This document shows, one piece after another, positions 38,850-48,029 of a DNA stretch of 64,000 nucleotides (position 1 is the stretch's first letter; each line of letters begins with the position of its first letter). The position numbers and the translations under genes were made by a program. The DNA is from DASTEQ01 sp040905185 (GTDB lineage Bacteria; Chloroflexota; Limnocylindria; QHBO01): positions 248,001-312,000 of the forward strand of contig JBBDRZ010000003.1 in assembly GCA_040905185.1 (NCBI GenBank). The letters are read 5' to 3'. Below the pieces are notes generated by a model that did no database searches, was not told where the DNA came from, and worked only from the letters and a program-made list of their open reading frames with translations.

Positions 38850-39860
38850 CTACGCCTCTCGCCCGGTCAGCTCGTCCTTCTGGGCGCGGGCCATGAGGAC
38901 CGCCAGCGCCTCCAGTGGGGCGCGGCCACCGTGGATGACGGCGTCCACCTGCTCGGCGATTGGCATCTCGACCCCGTGCCGGGTGGCCAGGGCCAGGGCG
39001 CCGGTGACGGTGGTCTCGCCCTCGGCCACGCCGCCCAGCTGTCCGGCAACGTCGGCCCAGGCCATGTTCGAGGCCAACAGCTCCCCGGCCCGCCGGTTGC
39101 GCGACAGCAGGCTCATGCAGGTGGCGAACAGGTCGCCCACGCCCGCCAAGCCGGCGAAGGTGCGCGGGTCGGCGCCGGCGGCGACGCCCAGCCGCGTGAT
39201 CTCGGCCAGGCCGCGGGTGACGATGGCGGCCTTGGCGCTGTCCCCCATCCGCAGGCCGTCAGCCATTCCTGCCGCCAGGGCGATGACGTTCTTCAGCGCC
39301 CCGCCCAGCTCCACGCCCACCATGTCGGGGTTGGTGTAGACGCGAAACTGGTCCGACCCGAACGTAGCGGCGACCTCGGCCGCCAGCGCGGGATCGGACG
39401 ATGCCACGACGGTCCCGGCCGGCAGGCCGGAGGCAATCTCCCTGGCCAGGTTCGGACCCGACAGCACCGCCACCGCTCGCCCCGGCGCCTCCTCGCCGAT
39501 GACCTCGCTCATCCGAGCGTGGGTCTCGGCCTCGATCCCCTTGACCACCGACAGGAACGGTGTCGCCGGCGCGAGCTCGCCAGCAACGCGGCGCAGGGTC
39601 TCCCGAGCATGGGCAGATGGGACGGCGAGCACGAATAGCCGATGCGGGACGGCCAGCTCCGCGGCGTCACCGGTCACGAGGAGTCCGGGAGGCAACGCGT
39701 GCCCCGGGAGGTAGCGGCGGTTCTCCCCGTCGCGCGCCATCTCCTCCGCCGCCTCGGGGCGATAGGCCCACAGCGTGACCGGGACGCCGCCCGCGGCGAG
39801 CATGCGGGCCAGGGTCGTACCCCATGCTCCGGCGCCGATGACCGCGATGCGCTCCGTCAT
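38850..39860 (-). CDS. gpsA: glycerol-3-phosphate dehydrogenase [NAD(P)+]
   Basis: A 336-residue enzyme reducing DHAP to sn-glycerol 3-phosphate for phospholipid synthesis. AVIGAGAWGTTLARMLAAGG is the nucleotide-binding start. FLSVVKGIEAETHARMSEVI, VLSGPNLAREIASGLP, ELGGALKNVIALAAGMADGL (catalytic Lys) and TFAGLAGVGDLFATCMS confirm GpsA. Start ATG 39860 is 8 bases after TATCCT with no ribosome site. It lies after der on the same strand but seems to have its own promoter. Confidence 0.96.
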   Translation of the reverse strand: MTERIAVIGAGAWGTTLARMLAAGGVPVTLWAYRPEAAEEMARDGENRRYLPGHALPPGLLVTGDAAELAVPHRLFVLAVPSAHARETLRRVAGELAPATPFLSVVKGIEAETHARMSEVIGEEAPGRAVAVLSGPNLAREIASGLPAGTVVASSDPALAAEVAATFGSDQFRVYTNPDMVGVELGGALKNVIALAAGMADGLRMGDSAKAAIVTRGLAEITRLGVAAGADPRTFAGLAGVGDLFATCMSLLSRNRRAGELLASNMAWADVAGQLGGVAEGETTVTGALALATRHGVEMPIAEQVDAVIHGGRAPLEALAVLMARAQKDELTGREA

Positions 39861-39868
39861 GCGCGGCG

Positions 39869-39874
39869 AGGATA
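39869..39874 (-). promoter_or_regulatory. -10 element TATCCT of gpsA
   Basis: TATCCT ends 8 bases before ATG 39860 on the minus strand, without a ribosome site. Confidence 0.5.
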
Positions 39875-39882
39875 GCGCCGGC

Positions 39883-41343
39883 CTACCGTGCGCCGGTCCG
39901 GGTTCTGGCGGTTCGGGTTCTGCGGGCGCGGGGCCTCTCCCCGGCGGCGCGGGCACGGAAGCGCAGCCGGATCGGGGTTCCGGCGAAGCCGAACGCGTCG
40001 CGGAGCTGGTTCTCGAGGTAGCGCCGGTACGAGAAGTGGAACAGCTCCGGGTCGTTGACGAAGATCACGAAGGTGGGGGGCGCCACCGCCACCTGGGTCG
40101 CGTACAGGATCTTCGCCTTGCGGCCGCGGGCCACGGGGGGCGTGTGCGCCGCCACCGCCTCACCCACCACTCGGTTGACGTCGGCGGTTGGCACCCGCCG
40201 GTAGCGCTCCTCCGCCACGCGCCGGGCCTGGCGCAGGATGCGGTCCACCCGCTGGCCGGTCAGTCCCGAGGCGAACACGATATCGGCCCATTGGAGGTAC
40301 GGCGCATCCCGGCGCAGGGTGTGCAGCCAGTCATCGGCGGTCTTGTCGTCCTTCTCGATGGCGTCCCACTTGTTGATGACCAGCACCAGGCCCCTGCCCG
40401 CCTCCAGGACGTGGCCCACCACGTGGGCATCCTGGGCCGTGAAGCCCTCGACCGCATCGGTCAGGACCACGGCCACGTCGGCGCGATCGATGGCCTTCAG
40501 GCTGCGCAGCACGCTGTAGTGCTCGGTGCCGCGCTGAATTGAGCCCCGACGCCGGATGCCGGCGGTGTCGATCAAGATCATCGGCTCGCCATCCACCGTC
40601 ACCTCGGCGTCGACCGCGTCACGGGTGGTGCCGGGCGTTTCGCTGACGATCATCCGCTCCTTGCCCAGCACCCGGTTGACGAGCGTCGACTTGCCGGTGT
40701 TCGGTCGTCCCACGATGGCCACCCGAGGTGGACCGATATCGGCCGTCGCCAGCTCCTCCAGCTCGGCGTCGGTCGGGAGGTCCTCCTCATCGCTGACCGA
40801 TGGCGCCGCGCCGGCCTCGTGCGCCTCGGGCGCCTCCGGCGCCGGCGGGAGATGCTCGACGATGAGATCGGCAAGGTCGCCGGTGTTCCGGCCGTGTGCC
40901 GCGCTGATGGTGATGGCCGGGTCGAAGCCCAGGGCGTAGAACTCGGCGCCCTCGGCCTCGCGCCGCACGTTGTCGGCCTTGTTGATGACCAGGATGGTGG
41001 GCCGATGCGCCCTGCGAAGTCGATCCGCCACCTCGTAATCCAGTGGCGCCAGGCCGGCCGCGGCGTCAACCACGAACAGGACCAGATCCGCTTCCTCGAT
41101 GGCCACGCGCGCCTGATCCTGAACGCGCTCCTCGATGCTGGTCCCCGGCTCCAGCTCCAATCCCCCGGTGTCGACCATCATGAAGCGGCGGCCATTCCAG
41201 TCCGTTTCGCCGTACACCCGGTCGCGGGTCGTGCCCGCGGTGTCCTCCACGATGGCTGCTCGCTGGCCCACCATCCGGTTGAAGAGCGTGCTCTTCCCGA
41301 CGTTCGGGCGCCCGACGATGGCCACGATCGGCAGCGATGACAT
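39883..41343 (-). CDS. der: ribosome assembly GTPase Der
   Basis: A 486-residue double GTPase (EngA). G-domain 1 has VGRPNVGKSTLFNR, DTAGTTRD, DTGG and NKAD. G-domain 2 starts at VGRPNTGKSTLVNRVLGKER, with ETPGTTRD, DTAGI and NKWD. A KH-like domain ends in VNDPELFHFSYRRYLENQLR. It acts in 50S subunit assembly. An acidic linker of about 30 residues joins the domains, and the C-terminal tail is highly basic (RARRTRTARTRTGAR). ATG 41343 follows TACACT by 7 bases and looks leaderless. Confidence 0.97.
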   Translation of the reverse strand: MSSLPIVAIVGRPNVGKSTLFNRMVGQRAAIVEDTAGTTRDRVYGETDWNGRRFMMVDTGGLELEPGTSIEERVQDQARVAIEEADLVLFVVDAAAGLAPLDYEVADRLRRAHRPTILVINKADNVRREAEGAEFYALGFDPAITISAAHGRNTGDLADLIVEHLPPAPEAPEAHEAGAAPSVSDEEDLPTDAELEELATADIGPPRVAIVGRPNTGKSTLVNRVLGKERMIVSETPGTTRDAVDAEVTVDGEPMILIDTAGIRRRGSIQRGTEHYSVLRSLKAIDRADVAVVLTDAVEGFTAQDAHVVGHVLEAGRGLVLVINKWDAIEKDDKTADDWLHTLRRDAPYLQWADIVFASGLTGQRVDRILRQARRVAEERYRRVPTADVNRVVGEAVAAHTPPVARGRKAKILYATQVAVAPPTFVIFVNDPELFHFSYRRYLENQLRDAFGFAGTPIRLRFRARAAGERPRARRTRTARTRTGAR

Positions 41344-41350
41344 ACCGCTG

Positions 41351-41356
41351 AGTGTA
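41351..41356 (-). promoter_or_regulatory. -10 element TACACT of der
   Basis: TACACT ends 7 bases before ATG 41343 on the minus strand. The divergent gene has its own -10 element 21 bases away. Confidence 0.45.
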
Positions 41357-41376
41357 TCGGCCCGTCACCGGTCGGC

Positions 41377-41382
41377 TAGGAT
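41377..41382 (+). promoter_or_regulatory. -10 element TAGGAT of the glycosyltransferase
   Basis: TAGGAT ends 8 bases before GTG 41391; no Shine-Dalgarno sequence. Confidence 0.5.
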
Positions 41383-41390
41383 CACCCACC

Positions 41391-42635
41391 GTGCGGATCG
41401 GTATCGTCGCCACCCGGCTGGCCGGTGTCGACGGCGTGACGTTCGAGACTGCCAAGTGGGAGGCGGTACTCGAGCGCATGGGTCACGAGGTCCGGCTGTG
41501 CGCGGGGGAGGTGGATGCGCTCCGCTACAGCGCTCGGCTGGTTCCGGCCATGCATTTCTCCCACCCACCCGCGGCGCGGGTGACCTCGGCGGCCTTCGAT
41601 CCGGACAGCGACCCGCAGGCCGTGCGCACCGAGATCCAGCGCCTGGCCGGCCAGCTGCTGCCGGTCCTGGCGGCGTGGGTGGAGACGGAGCGGCTCGACC
41701 TCGTGATCGTCGAAAACGCGTGGGCCATCCCGATGCAGCTGCCGCTCGCGGTCGCGCTCCACAGCCTGATCGAGGAGACGGGCCTGCCGGCGATCGGGCA
41801 TCACCACGACTACTGGTGGGAGCGCGGGCGATTCGCTCATTGCGTCGTGCCCGAGATCCTGGAGGCGTCGTTCCCGCCGGATCTCCCAATGATCCGACAC
41901 GTGAGCATCAACTCGCTGGCGGGGGCCAGCTTGTCTGAGCGGCGGGGGTTGACCTCAACCGTCATCCCCAACGTGTTCGATTTCGGGACGCGGCATCCGC
42001 CTGCCCGACCCGACGTGCGACGACAGCTCCGCACCGAGCTGGGCATGGGTGAGCAGGGGTACCTGATCGTTCAGCCCACCCGGGTCGTTCCGCGCAAGGG
42101 GATCGAGCTGACCATCGAGCTCATCGGCCGGCTGGGTGATCCGCACGCGGTCGTGCTCATCACGAGCCCCGCCGGCGATGAGGGGCTTGACTACCTGATC
42201 GCGCTCGAGCGGCAGGCAGAGCGGGCCAAGGTCAACCTCCGCTACGCCGCCGATCGCTTCGTGCCCGACCTCGAGGGCCGTTCGCTGGGACCCGCCCACT
42301 CCCTCCACGATGCGTACCTGGCGGCCGATCTCATCAGCTACCCGAGCCTGTACGAGGGCTTCGGAAACGCCTTGCTCGAGGCCGTCTATTACGGGAAGTC
42401 CGTCCTCGTCAACCGCTACCCGGTCTACAACGCGGACATCCGGCCGCTCGGGTTCCGGTTCGTGGAAATCGACGGCGCCGTCACTGACGATACGGTCCGT
42501 GCGGTCCGTTCCATTCTCGCGGATCCCGCCGGACAGGCAGCCGATGCCGAGCACAACTTCGCGATCGGCCGCAAGCACCTCGGCTACGACCGGCTCGAAC
42601 GCGCGCTGGCCGAGCTGATCGGCTCGCTGACCTAG
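41391..42635 (+). CDS. GT4 family glycosyltransferase
   Basis: A 414-residue GT-B enzyme (start GTG 41391, VRIGIVATRLAGVDGVTFE). IGHHHDYWWERGRF holds the acceptor-side loop, VQPTRVVPRKGIELTIELIG begins the donor domain, and SYPSLYEGFGNALLEAVYYG is the EX7E retaining-transferase signature. The donor and acceptor are unknown; compatible-solute or surface-glycan synthesis is possible. It stands alone, divergent from der and convergent with the cupredoxin. Confidence 0.85.
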   Translation: MRIGIVATRLAGVDGVTFETAKWEAVLERMGHEVRLCAGEVDALRYSARLVPAMHFSHPPAARVTSAAFDPDSDPQAVRTEIQRLAGQLLPVLAAWVETERLDLVIVENAWAIPMQLPLAVALHSLIEETGLPAIGHHHDYWWERGRFAHCVVPEILEASFPPDLPMIRHVSINSLAGASLSERRGLTSTVIPNVFDFGTRHPPARPDVRRQLRTELGMGEQGYLIVQPTRVVPRKGIELTIELIGRLGDPHAVVLITSPAGDEGLDYLIALERQAERAKVNLRYAADRFVPDLEGRSLGPAHSLHDAYLAADLISYPSLYEGFGNALLEAVYYGKSVLVNRYPVYNADIRPLGFRFVEIDGAVTDDTVRAVRSILADPAGQAADAEHNFAIGRKHLGYDRLERALAELIGSLT

Positions 42636-42646
42636 AACGGTCCGAA

Positions 42647-43060
42647 TTACTCGGCGATCACCAGCATCTGCATGGCGGGATGTGGCACGCATCCAACCTC
42701 GTACGTGCCGGCCTCGTCGAACGTGTAACTGCCACTCGCTTCCGGCGCCAGCTCGAGATCGAAGCGGGCGCCCGGCTTCGGGAACCCATTGAGGTACTCG
42801 GTGGCGGTGTGATCGATCAGGTCCACGTTGGACCAGGTCACGGTGGTGCCGACCGGTATGGTCAGCACCGGGACGCCGTCGACCGCTTCGCCACCTGGCG
42901 GGACGAAGGTGCTCTCCTCGAGGACGACCGTCACCGAGGGCGGCGGGCTGCGTGTGGGACTGGCAGCGGGAGCCGTGCAGGCTGTCGCGAGGAGGACGAG
43001 CGAAATGCCGACGACGATCTCCCATGCTCCGAGCCGAGCCGCTCGCGGATTGGTCGCCAT
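42647..43060 (-). CDS. cupredoxin lipoprotein (third in window)
   Basis: A 137-residue protein. ATG 43060 was chosen because GGTGGAG lies ahead; an ATG eight codons earlier is possible. SLVLLATACTA is the lipobox. The fold has TVTWSNVDLIDHTATEYLNG (first His) and TYEVGCVPHPAMQMLVIAE with Cys, His and Met, a complete type 1 copper site as in plastocyanin/amicyanin-like proteins. It would be held on the outer membrane face of the cell membrane and carry electrons. It is between genes unrelated to copper. Confidence 0.85.
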   Translation of the reverse strand: MATNPRAARLGAWEIVVGISLVLLATACTAPAASPTRSPPPSVTVVLEESTFVPPGGEAVDGVPVLTIPVGTTVTWSNVDLIDHTATEYLNGFPKPGARFDLELAPEASGSYTFDEAGTYEVGCVPHPAMQMLVIAE

Positions 43061-43145
43061 CACTGCTCCACCGCGATCATTCACCCGCCCGTCGGATTGG
43101 TCAAGGTGTGAGCCACGGGGTGGGCTCCTGGGAGGACTCGCTGAC

Positions 43146-44036
43146 CTAGGCGGTCAGGGCGTAGATCCGGTCGCGGACGGCCTCCAGATCGTCTTCTGGG
43201 GTGGAGGTGCCGCCGGTGATGCCGATCCGGGCCTTGCCCGCCAGCCAGCCCGCGAAATCGGCCTCCAGCTCATCGGCATCGGCGACATGGATCGTGTCGG
43301 TCAGGACCTGCGCGCATTTGACGGCCAGCTCGCGCGTGTTCGAGCTGTTCTTGCCGCCGACCACGATCATGGCATCCACGTCCGCCGCCAGGCGCACCGA
43401 GTCGTCCTGGCGGGTCAGGGTGACCGGGCACACGGTGTTGACGACCCGCATGTCGTGGCAGCGACGCAGGCAGAAGGCCGCGAACTCCTCGAGCTTGGAC
43501 GGCAGGATGGTGGACTGGCTCAGGACCCCGAGCTTCTTGGTGCGCGGCACCCGCTCCCAGGTGGAGCGGTCCATGTCGTCCACGACCACGTGATCCTCCC
43601 CGGCGTAGGAGCGGACCCCGCGCACCTCGGGATGGTTCTCGTGACCGATGATGCAGACCGTGTAGCCGGCCTCGTTCAGCTCGCGAGCCGCCTTTTGGCT
43701 CTGGATGACCCACGTGCAGGTGGCGTCGATGAGCTGAAGATCGTCCTTGGCGCGCAGCGTTTCGAGCTCCTCACGCGGGACGCCGTGCGCCCGCACCACG
43801 AGGGTCCCGCCCTCCACCTGGTCCGCCAGCTCGGCGGTATGGATCCCGCGCGCCTCGAGGTCGGCCTTGATGCCCGGGTTATGGACCAGCTGGCCCAGGG
43901 TGGTGACTTCCTCGCCCGCCTCGGACGCCTTGCGGGCCTTGTCGATGGCCAGCCGGACGCCGTAGCAGAAGCCGGCCCGCTCCGCGATGCGGACCTCGGG
44001 ACGGGATGGAAGCGTGGTGGCCGACGAGGCGCTCAT
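43146..44036 (-). CDS. ispH: 4-hydroxy-3-methylbut-2-enyl diphosphate reductase
   Basis: A 296-residue IspH (LytB), the last enzyme of the MEP isoprenoid path, making IPP and DMAPP. Cys24 (AGFCYGV), Cys107 (DATCTWV) and Cys203 (NTVCPVT) are the [4Fe-4S] ligands. LVHNPGIKADLEARGI, VRAHGV and GITGGTSTPEDDLEAV also match. The path is completed in this window by dxs. The start ATG 44036 has both TAGAAT (9 bases before) and GGAGG within that space. Confidence 0.96.
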   Translation of the reverse strand: MSASSATTLPSRPEVRIAERAGFCYGVRLAIDKARKASEAGEEVTTLGQLVHNPGIKADLEARGIHTAELADQVEGGTLVVRAHGVPREELETLRAKDDLQLIDATCTWVIQSQKAARELNEAGYTVCIIGHENHPEVRGVRSYAGEDHVVVDDMDRSTWERVPRTKKLGVLSQSTILPSKLEEFAAFCLRRCHDMRVVNTVCPVTLTRQDDSVRLAADVDAMIVVGGKNSSNTRELAVKCAQVLTDTIHVADADELEADFAGWLAGKARIGITGGTSTPEDDLEAVRDRIYALTA

Positions 44037-44045
44037 GACGCCTCC

Positions 44046-44051
44046 ATTCTA
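44046..44051 (-). promoter_or_regulatory. -10 element TAGAAT of ispH
   Basis: TAGAAT ends 9 bases before ATG 44036. The nine bases contain GGAGG, so the mRNA may carry a very short leader. Confidence 0.5.
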
Positions 44052-44067
44052 GGTGCGCACCGCCTGA

Positions 44068-44733
44068 TCAGCCGTGGACGCCCCTTTGGGCTGGGGGCAG
44101 CAGGGCCGCCACCTCACGCATGAGCCGGGTGGTGCCCTCGACCAGCTCAACGCGGTCGATGGGTCCGTCCGGACGGTGCGACAGCGAGAACGGTTGACCG
44201 ATCCGTACCGTGGCCCGCGGACGCGGCCCGAAGACGGCCCGCCAGCTCAGCATGCCCTCGGTCCCGGTGATGGCCAGCGGCACGATGGGGGCGCCGCTCC
44301 GCATGGCCAGCAGGGCCGCCCCATTGCGGGCCGCGATGAGCGCCCCGCTGGGGCTGCGGGTGCCCTCCGGGAAGATGAGGAGCGCGCGACCGGCCGCCAG
44401 CACGGCCAGCGCTTTGCGCTGCGCACCCAGGTCGCCCACCCGTCGGTTGACGTAGATGACGCCACCATGCGTCCCCAGCCACCCGATCAGCGGCCAGCCT
44501 CGGACCTCGACCTTGCTGAGCATGTGCACGACCCGACCAATTCTCCAGCAGGTGGCAAACCCGGCGACCAGTGGATCGGCCAGGGTGTAATGGTTCGCGA
44601 CCAGGATGACCGCGCCCGAGCGCGGGAGGTTCTCGAGCCCCACGCTGCGAACCCCACCCAGGAGGCGGAGGAGGATGCCGACCAAGAAGCCGACCGGCCG
44701 ATACAACCACAGCCGCGGAAGGGTGGCGGTCAC
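44068..44733 (-). CDS. plsC: 1-acyl-sn-glycerol-3-phosphate acyltransferase
   Basis: A 221-residue membrane-bound acyltransferase making phosphatidic acid. NHYTLADP is the HX4D catalytic block, LLIFPEGTRSPSG the acceptor-binding block, and VPLAITGTE the last motif. An N-terminal helix anchors it. The start GTG 44731-44733 overlaps the cmk stop as GTGA. It closes the 13-gene dxs run. Confidence 0.92.
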   Translation of the reverse strand: MTATLPRLWLYRPVGFLVGILLRLLGGVRSVGLENLPRSGAVILVANHYTLADPLVAGFATCWRIGRVVHMLSKVEVRGWPLIGWLGTHGGVIYVNRRVGDLGAQRKALAVLAAGRALLIFPEGTRSPSGALIAARNGAALLAMRSGAPIVPLAITGTEGMLSWRAVFGPRPRATVRIGQPFSLSHRPDGPIDRVELVEGTTRLMREVAALLPPAQRGVHG

Positions 44734-46178
44734 GGGGCGGCGCGCGGTCCGAGCGCGGCGATGATGGCGTCCACGCACGCGTCGACATCCAGCTCCCCGG
44801 TGTCCAGGACCAGGGCACCCTCGGCCCGGCGGAGCGGGGCCACCGGGCGGGTCATGTCGGTGTGGTCCCGGTCCTCGATCTCGCGCCGATAGGCCGCCAG
44901 CCGGTCGGGGCGACCCATCTGCGCCGCGCGCCGTCGCGTCCGGGTGTCGGCCGACGCGGTCAGGAACACCTTCAGATCGGCGTCCGGCAGCACGACGGTC
45001 CCGATATCGCGTCCCACCATCACCGTGTCTCGGCCGCGCGCCGCGTCGCGCTGGACCTTCAGCATCGCCTGCCGGACCGCGGCATGCCGGCTGACGGCCG
45101 GGACGGCTCGCTCGATCCGCGGTTCGCGCAGGTGCGCGGTGACGTCGCGTCCGTCCAGGGTCACCCGTTCGCTCGGTTCCGTCATGTTGTCGTCCGCGGG
45201 CTGCACGTGGATGTCCGCGGCGCGCGCGAGGCGCGCCAGGGCGGCCTCGTCATTCGGATCGATGCCGGCCTCGAGCGCGGCCAGAGCCACGGCCCGATAC
45301 AGGAGCCCGGTGTCCACGAGGCGCGCCCCGATCCGGTCGGCCAGCGCCCGACCGACGGTGCTCTTGCCCGATCCCGACGTTCCGTCCACGGCGATCTGCA
45401 GGCCCGCGGCTCGTCCGCTGCGCGGCCCGGGCTGTGCCGTCCCGCTCAGCGCCGCAACCTCTCCGGCGTTCAGCGGGCGCCAGGCACCGGGTGCCAGCCC
45501 GGCCAGGGTGACCGGTCCAATGGCAGTCCGGACCAACCGATGAACCCGGTAGCCGACCGCGGCGAACAGGCGCCGGACCTCGCGCTTGCGACCCTCCCCC
45601 ACCCGGACCATGAGCCACGGCGCGGCCGGCTCGGGCCCGATCTCGATGTGGCGCGGCCGCCTCGTCGGCGCGGCGCTCAGGAGCCTGGCTGGACCGTCCT
45701 CGAGCTCAAACCCCGTCAGCAGCCGCTCGAGGTCATCCGGTGCCGGCATGCGGTCAAGCTGGACGGCGTACTCGCGCTGGATTCCGTACCGCGGATGGAG
45801 CACGCGCTGGGCCCAGGACCCGTCGTTGGTCAGCAGCATGAGCCCCTCGGACTCGACGTCCAGGCGCCCGGCCGGCCACAGGCGCCCCGGTGGTCGAGGG
45901 TGGACCAGGTCGACCACAGCCGGTCGCCCTCGAGCGGCCGCGGCCGACGACACGACACCGCGCGGCTTATGGATGGCCAGGTGGACCGCGCCCGGAGCCT
46001 GCAGCGTCACCGGCCGTCCATCGAAGGTCACGCGGTCCCGAGAGACGTCCACCCGGGTGCCGGGAGTCGCCGGCGTCCCGTTGACGGTCACTCGCCCGTC
46101 GGCGATCCAACGGTCGGCGGCCCGCCGCGACCCGAGCCCGGCCCGGGCCAGCACCGTCTGCAGTCGCTCACCCAGCAT
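44730..46178 (-). CDS. RluB-type pseudouridine synthase / cytidylate kinase fusion
   Basis: A 482-residue fusion. Residues 1-60 form an S4 domain (LQTVLARAGLGSRRAADRWI). The pseudouridine synthase follows, with catalytic Asp107 in GRLDVESEGLMLL and the GRKREVRRLF block near 197. A short linker leads to cytidylate kinase from about 259, with P-loop GTSGSGKST (266-274), VDTGLLYRAVAL and MVGRDIGTVVLPDADLKVF. The first half modifies 23S rRNA, the second phosphorylates CMP/dCMP. In most bacteria these are separate neighbouring genes (rluB, cmk). No stop separates them here. The ATG overlaps scpB by 11 bases. Confidence 0.92.
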   Translation of the reverse strand: MLGERLQTVLARAGLGSRRAADRWIADGRVTVNGTPATPGTRVDVSRDRVTFDGRPVTLQAPGAVHLAIHKPRGVVSSAAAARGRPAVVDLVHPRPPGRLWPAGRLDVESEGLMLLTNDGSWAQRVLHPRYGIQREYAVQLDRMPAPDDLERLLTGFELEDGPARLLSAAPTRRPRHIEIGPEPAAPWLMVRVGEGRKREVRRLFAAVGYRVHRLVRTAIGPVTLAGLAPGAWRPLNAGEVAALSGTAQPGPRSGRAAGLQIAVDGTSGSGKSTVGRALADRIGARLVDTGLLYRAVALAALEAGIDPNDEAALARLARAADIHVQPADDNMTEPSERVTLDGRDVTAHLREPRIERAVPAVSRHAAVRQAMLKVQRDAARGRDTVMVGRDIGTVVLPDADLKVFLTASADTRTRRRAAQMGRPDRLAAYRREIEDRDHTDMTRPVAPLRRAEGALVLDTGELDVDACVDAIIAALGPRAAP

Positions 46179-46722
46179 GCCGCTCGGCGCCGTCACCGCC
46201 GGCGACCAGGACGGCCGCCTCGTCCGGGAGGGGCGGCAGCTGCTCGAGGCCCTCCAGGCCGAACCGCTCGAGGAAGGTGAAGGTGGTGCGGTACACGATC
46301 GGACGGCCCGGAGAGTCACGCCGGCCGACCTCGGCGATCAGCCGCCGATGGAGCAGCGAGCGGATGACCGACTCAGAGTCCACGCCGCGGATCCGCTCCA
46401 CGTCGCCGCGGGTCACCGGTTGCTGATAGGCCACCACGGCCAGGGCCTCGAGGGCGGCCGGGCTGAGGCGGCCCTCGGCCCGCTCGGCGTAGCGCCGGAC
46501 CCGATCCGACACCTCCGGGGCCGTGGTCAGCTGCCACGCCCCGTCGAGCCGCTGCAGGCGCAGCCCGCGCCCGGACAGCGCGTCGCCCAATGCCGTCAGC
46601 GCGTCCTCCGCCGCGCGCGGCGTGACCTCGGCCAGCTCCGCCAGCTCGCCGGTGGCCAGCGGACGGTCGGCCACGAATAGGATGGCCTCCAGGGCCGCCA
46701 CCAGGTCGGCAGCGGTGCTCAT
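46168..46722 (-). CDS. scpB: segregation and condensation protein ScpB
   Basis: A 184-residue protein with two winged-helix domains: VAALEAILFVADRPLATGEL then LSPAALEALAVVAYQQPVTR, DVERIRGVDSESVIRSLLHR and RPIVYRTTFTFLERFGLEGL. It joins ScpA and SMC to shape the chromosome. ATG overlaps the scpA stop by 4 bases. Confidence 0.95.
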   Translation of the reverse strand: MSTAADLVAALEAILFVADRPLATGELAELAEVTPRAAEDALTALGDALSGRGLRLQRLDGAWQLTTAPEVSDRVRRYAERAEGRLSPAALEALAVVAYQQPVTRGDVERIRGVDSESVIRSLLHRRLIAEVGRRDSPGRPIVYRTTFTFLERFGLEGLEQLPPLPDEAAVLVAGGDGAERHAG

Positions 46723-47522
46723 CGGTTCACCTCCGGCAGGATTTCGAGCACGATCGGGCCGAAGAGCGCCTTCTGCCGAGCGCGGAGCTCGCGGCGACGG
46801 ACGAGCTCGAGTACGGCCAGAACGGTGACGACCCGCTCGGTCCGGGAGGTGCCGGCGGCCAGGACGGTCTGCAGGACGACCCGTCCGGTCTCGCCCAGTG
46901 CCGCGCGCAGCACGCCGATCTGCTGGCCGACGGTGACTTCGCGCGGCACGACCTGCGGCGCGGGGGGCTCCGGCTCCGCGACGGCGGTCAGCCGGGACAG
47001 GGCGTCCGACAGCGCCACCGGGTCGAGCGGAGCCAGCGGCGCCGGGGGCAGGTCCGAGAGACGAGGCTCGCGATGCCACATCGGCGCCACCAGGTCCCGC
47101 GCGGTGAGGTCGCGAGCCGCGTCGCGGATGGCCCGATACGCGATCAGCCGCCGGCGCAGATCCTCCTCGTCGATGTCCTCGACCCCAGCCGCCTGGAGGC
47201 CGAGCGGCTCGTCGGGAAGCAGGCTCCGCGACTTGATGAGGATGAGCTGGGCGGCGGTGGAGACGAACTGGGCCAGGTTGGCGGCGTCCACCGGATGGGT
47301 GGCCACGAACGCGACGTACGCATCGGCCACCTTGGCCAGCGAGACGGACAGGATGTCCAGCTCGGCTGACTCGATGAGGTGCAGGAGGAGCGGGAGCGGC
47401 CCTTCGAACACGGGCAGCTCGACCTGGAATTCGGGCGACGGCCCGACGGGCAGCCCGACCCGGGGTTCGGCTGCGATCGGGATGGCCTGAGAGCGCTTCG
47501 AGGGGACCGCCTGGCGCGCCAT
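46719..47522 (-). CDS. scpA: segregation and condensation protein ScpA
   Basis: A 267-residue kleisin. VELPVFEGPLPLLLHLIESA is the N-terminal SMC-binding block. FVSTAAQLILIKSRSLLPDE and the C-terminal VVTVLAVLELVRRRELRARQ winged helix are typical. Start ATG 47522, since a long upstream in-frame extension covers the HD gene and looks like a shadow. Confidence 0.95.
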   Translation of the reverse strand: MARQAVPSKRSQAIPIAAEPRVGLPVGPSPEFQVELPVFEGPLPLLLHLIESAELDILSVSLAKVADAYVAFVATHPVDAANLAQFVSTAAQLILIKSRSLLPDEPLGLQAAGVEDIDEEDLRRRLIAYRAIRDAARDLTARDLVAPMWHREPRLSDLPPAPLAPLDPVALSDALSRLTAVAEPEPPAPQVVPREVTVGQQIGVLRAALGETGRVVLQTVLAAGTSRTERVVTVLAVLELVRRRELRARQKALFGPIVLEILPEVNR

Positions 47523-47526
47523 GTGC

Positions 47527-48021
47527 TCAGGATGCCGCGTCGGCGGCGCGCAATGCAGCCTCCAGCTGCGCGTCCGATCCATCCGCGGTGCCCTGGATGA
47601 AGGCCGCGACCCGCGAACCGCAGCCGGCGTCGAGCGCAGCGCGCGCCGACCGCTCGGCGTGGTGCAGGTGGAGGTGGAACGGGTACCGCCACGAACCTGG
47701 ATCGGTCGATGCCAGGCGCTCCAGGCGCCTCGGCGCAATCGCCTCCAGGAGCACGACCACGACCCGGTGCCACAACCGCAGTCGGGCGCTCTTGGCGGCG
47801 TCATGGAGCAGGGCCGCGGCCAGGAGGTCGGCATCATCCACACCCGCCTGGTGCAGGCACCGGACGACATCAAGGGCATGGCGCTGGTCGGCCACCGGCA
47901 TGGCATCGAACAGCGGGGTCGCGGTCGCCGGGAGGAGGTCGTGTGCCGCGGCCCGTTCGGCGGGGGCGACCTGCGCCCGGAGATGGTTGCTGAACTGTCG
48001 GACGCGGTAGGCGGGGCGCAT
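47527..48021 (-). CDS. HD-domain-like protein
   Basis: A 164-residue protein (ATG 48021 chosen; GTG 48042 possible). MRPAYRVRQFSNHL and DQRHALDVVRCLHQAGVDDA are followed by LLAAALLHDAAKSARLRLWH, with the His-Asp pair of HD phosphohydrolases. The second His/Asp of the family may be HLHLHHAERSA. Members of this group are common between scpA and site-2 protease genes, but no substrate is known to me. Confidence 0.7.
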   Translation of the reverse strand: MRPAYRVRQFSNHLRAQVAPAERAAAHDLLPATATPLFDAMPVADQRHALDVVRCLHQAGVDDADLLAAALLHDAAKSARLRLWHRVVVVLLEAIAPRRLERLASTDPGSWRYPFHLHLHHAERSARAALDAGCGSRVAAFIQGTADGSDAQLEAALRAADAAS

Positions 48022-48029
48022 CGGTCCGG

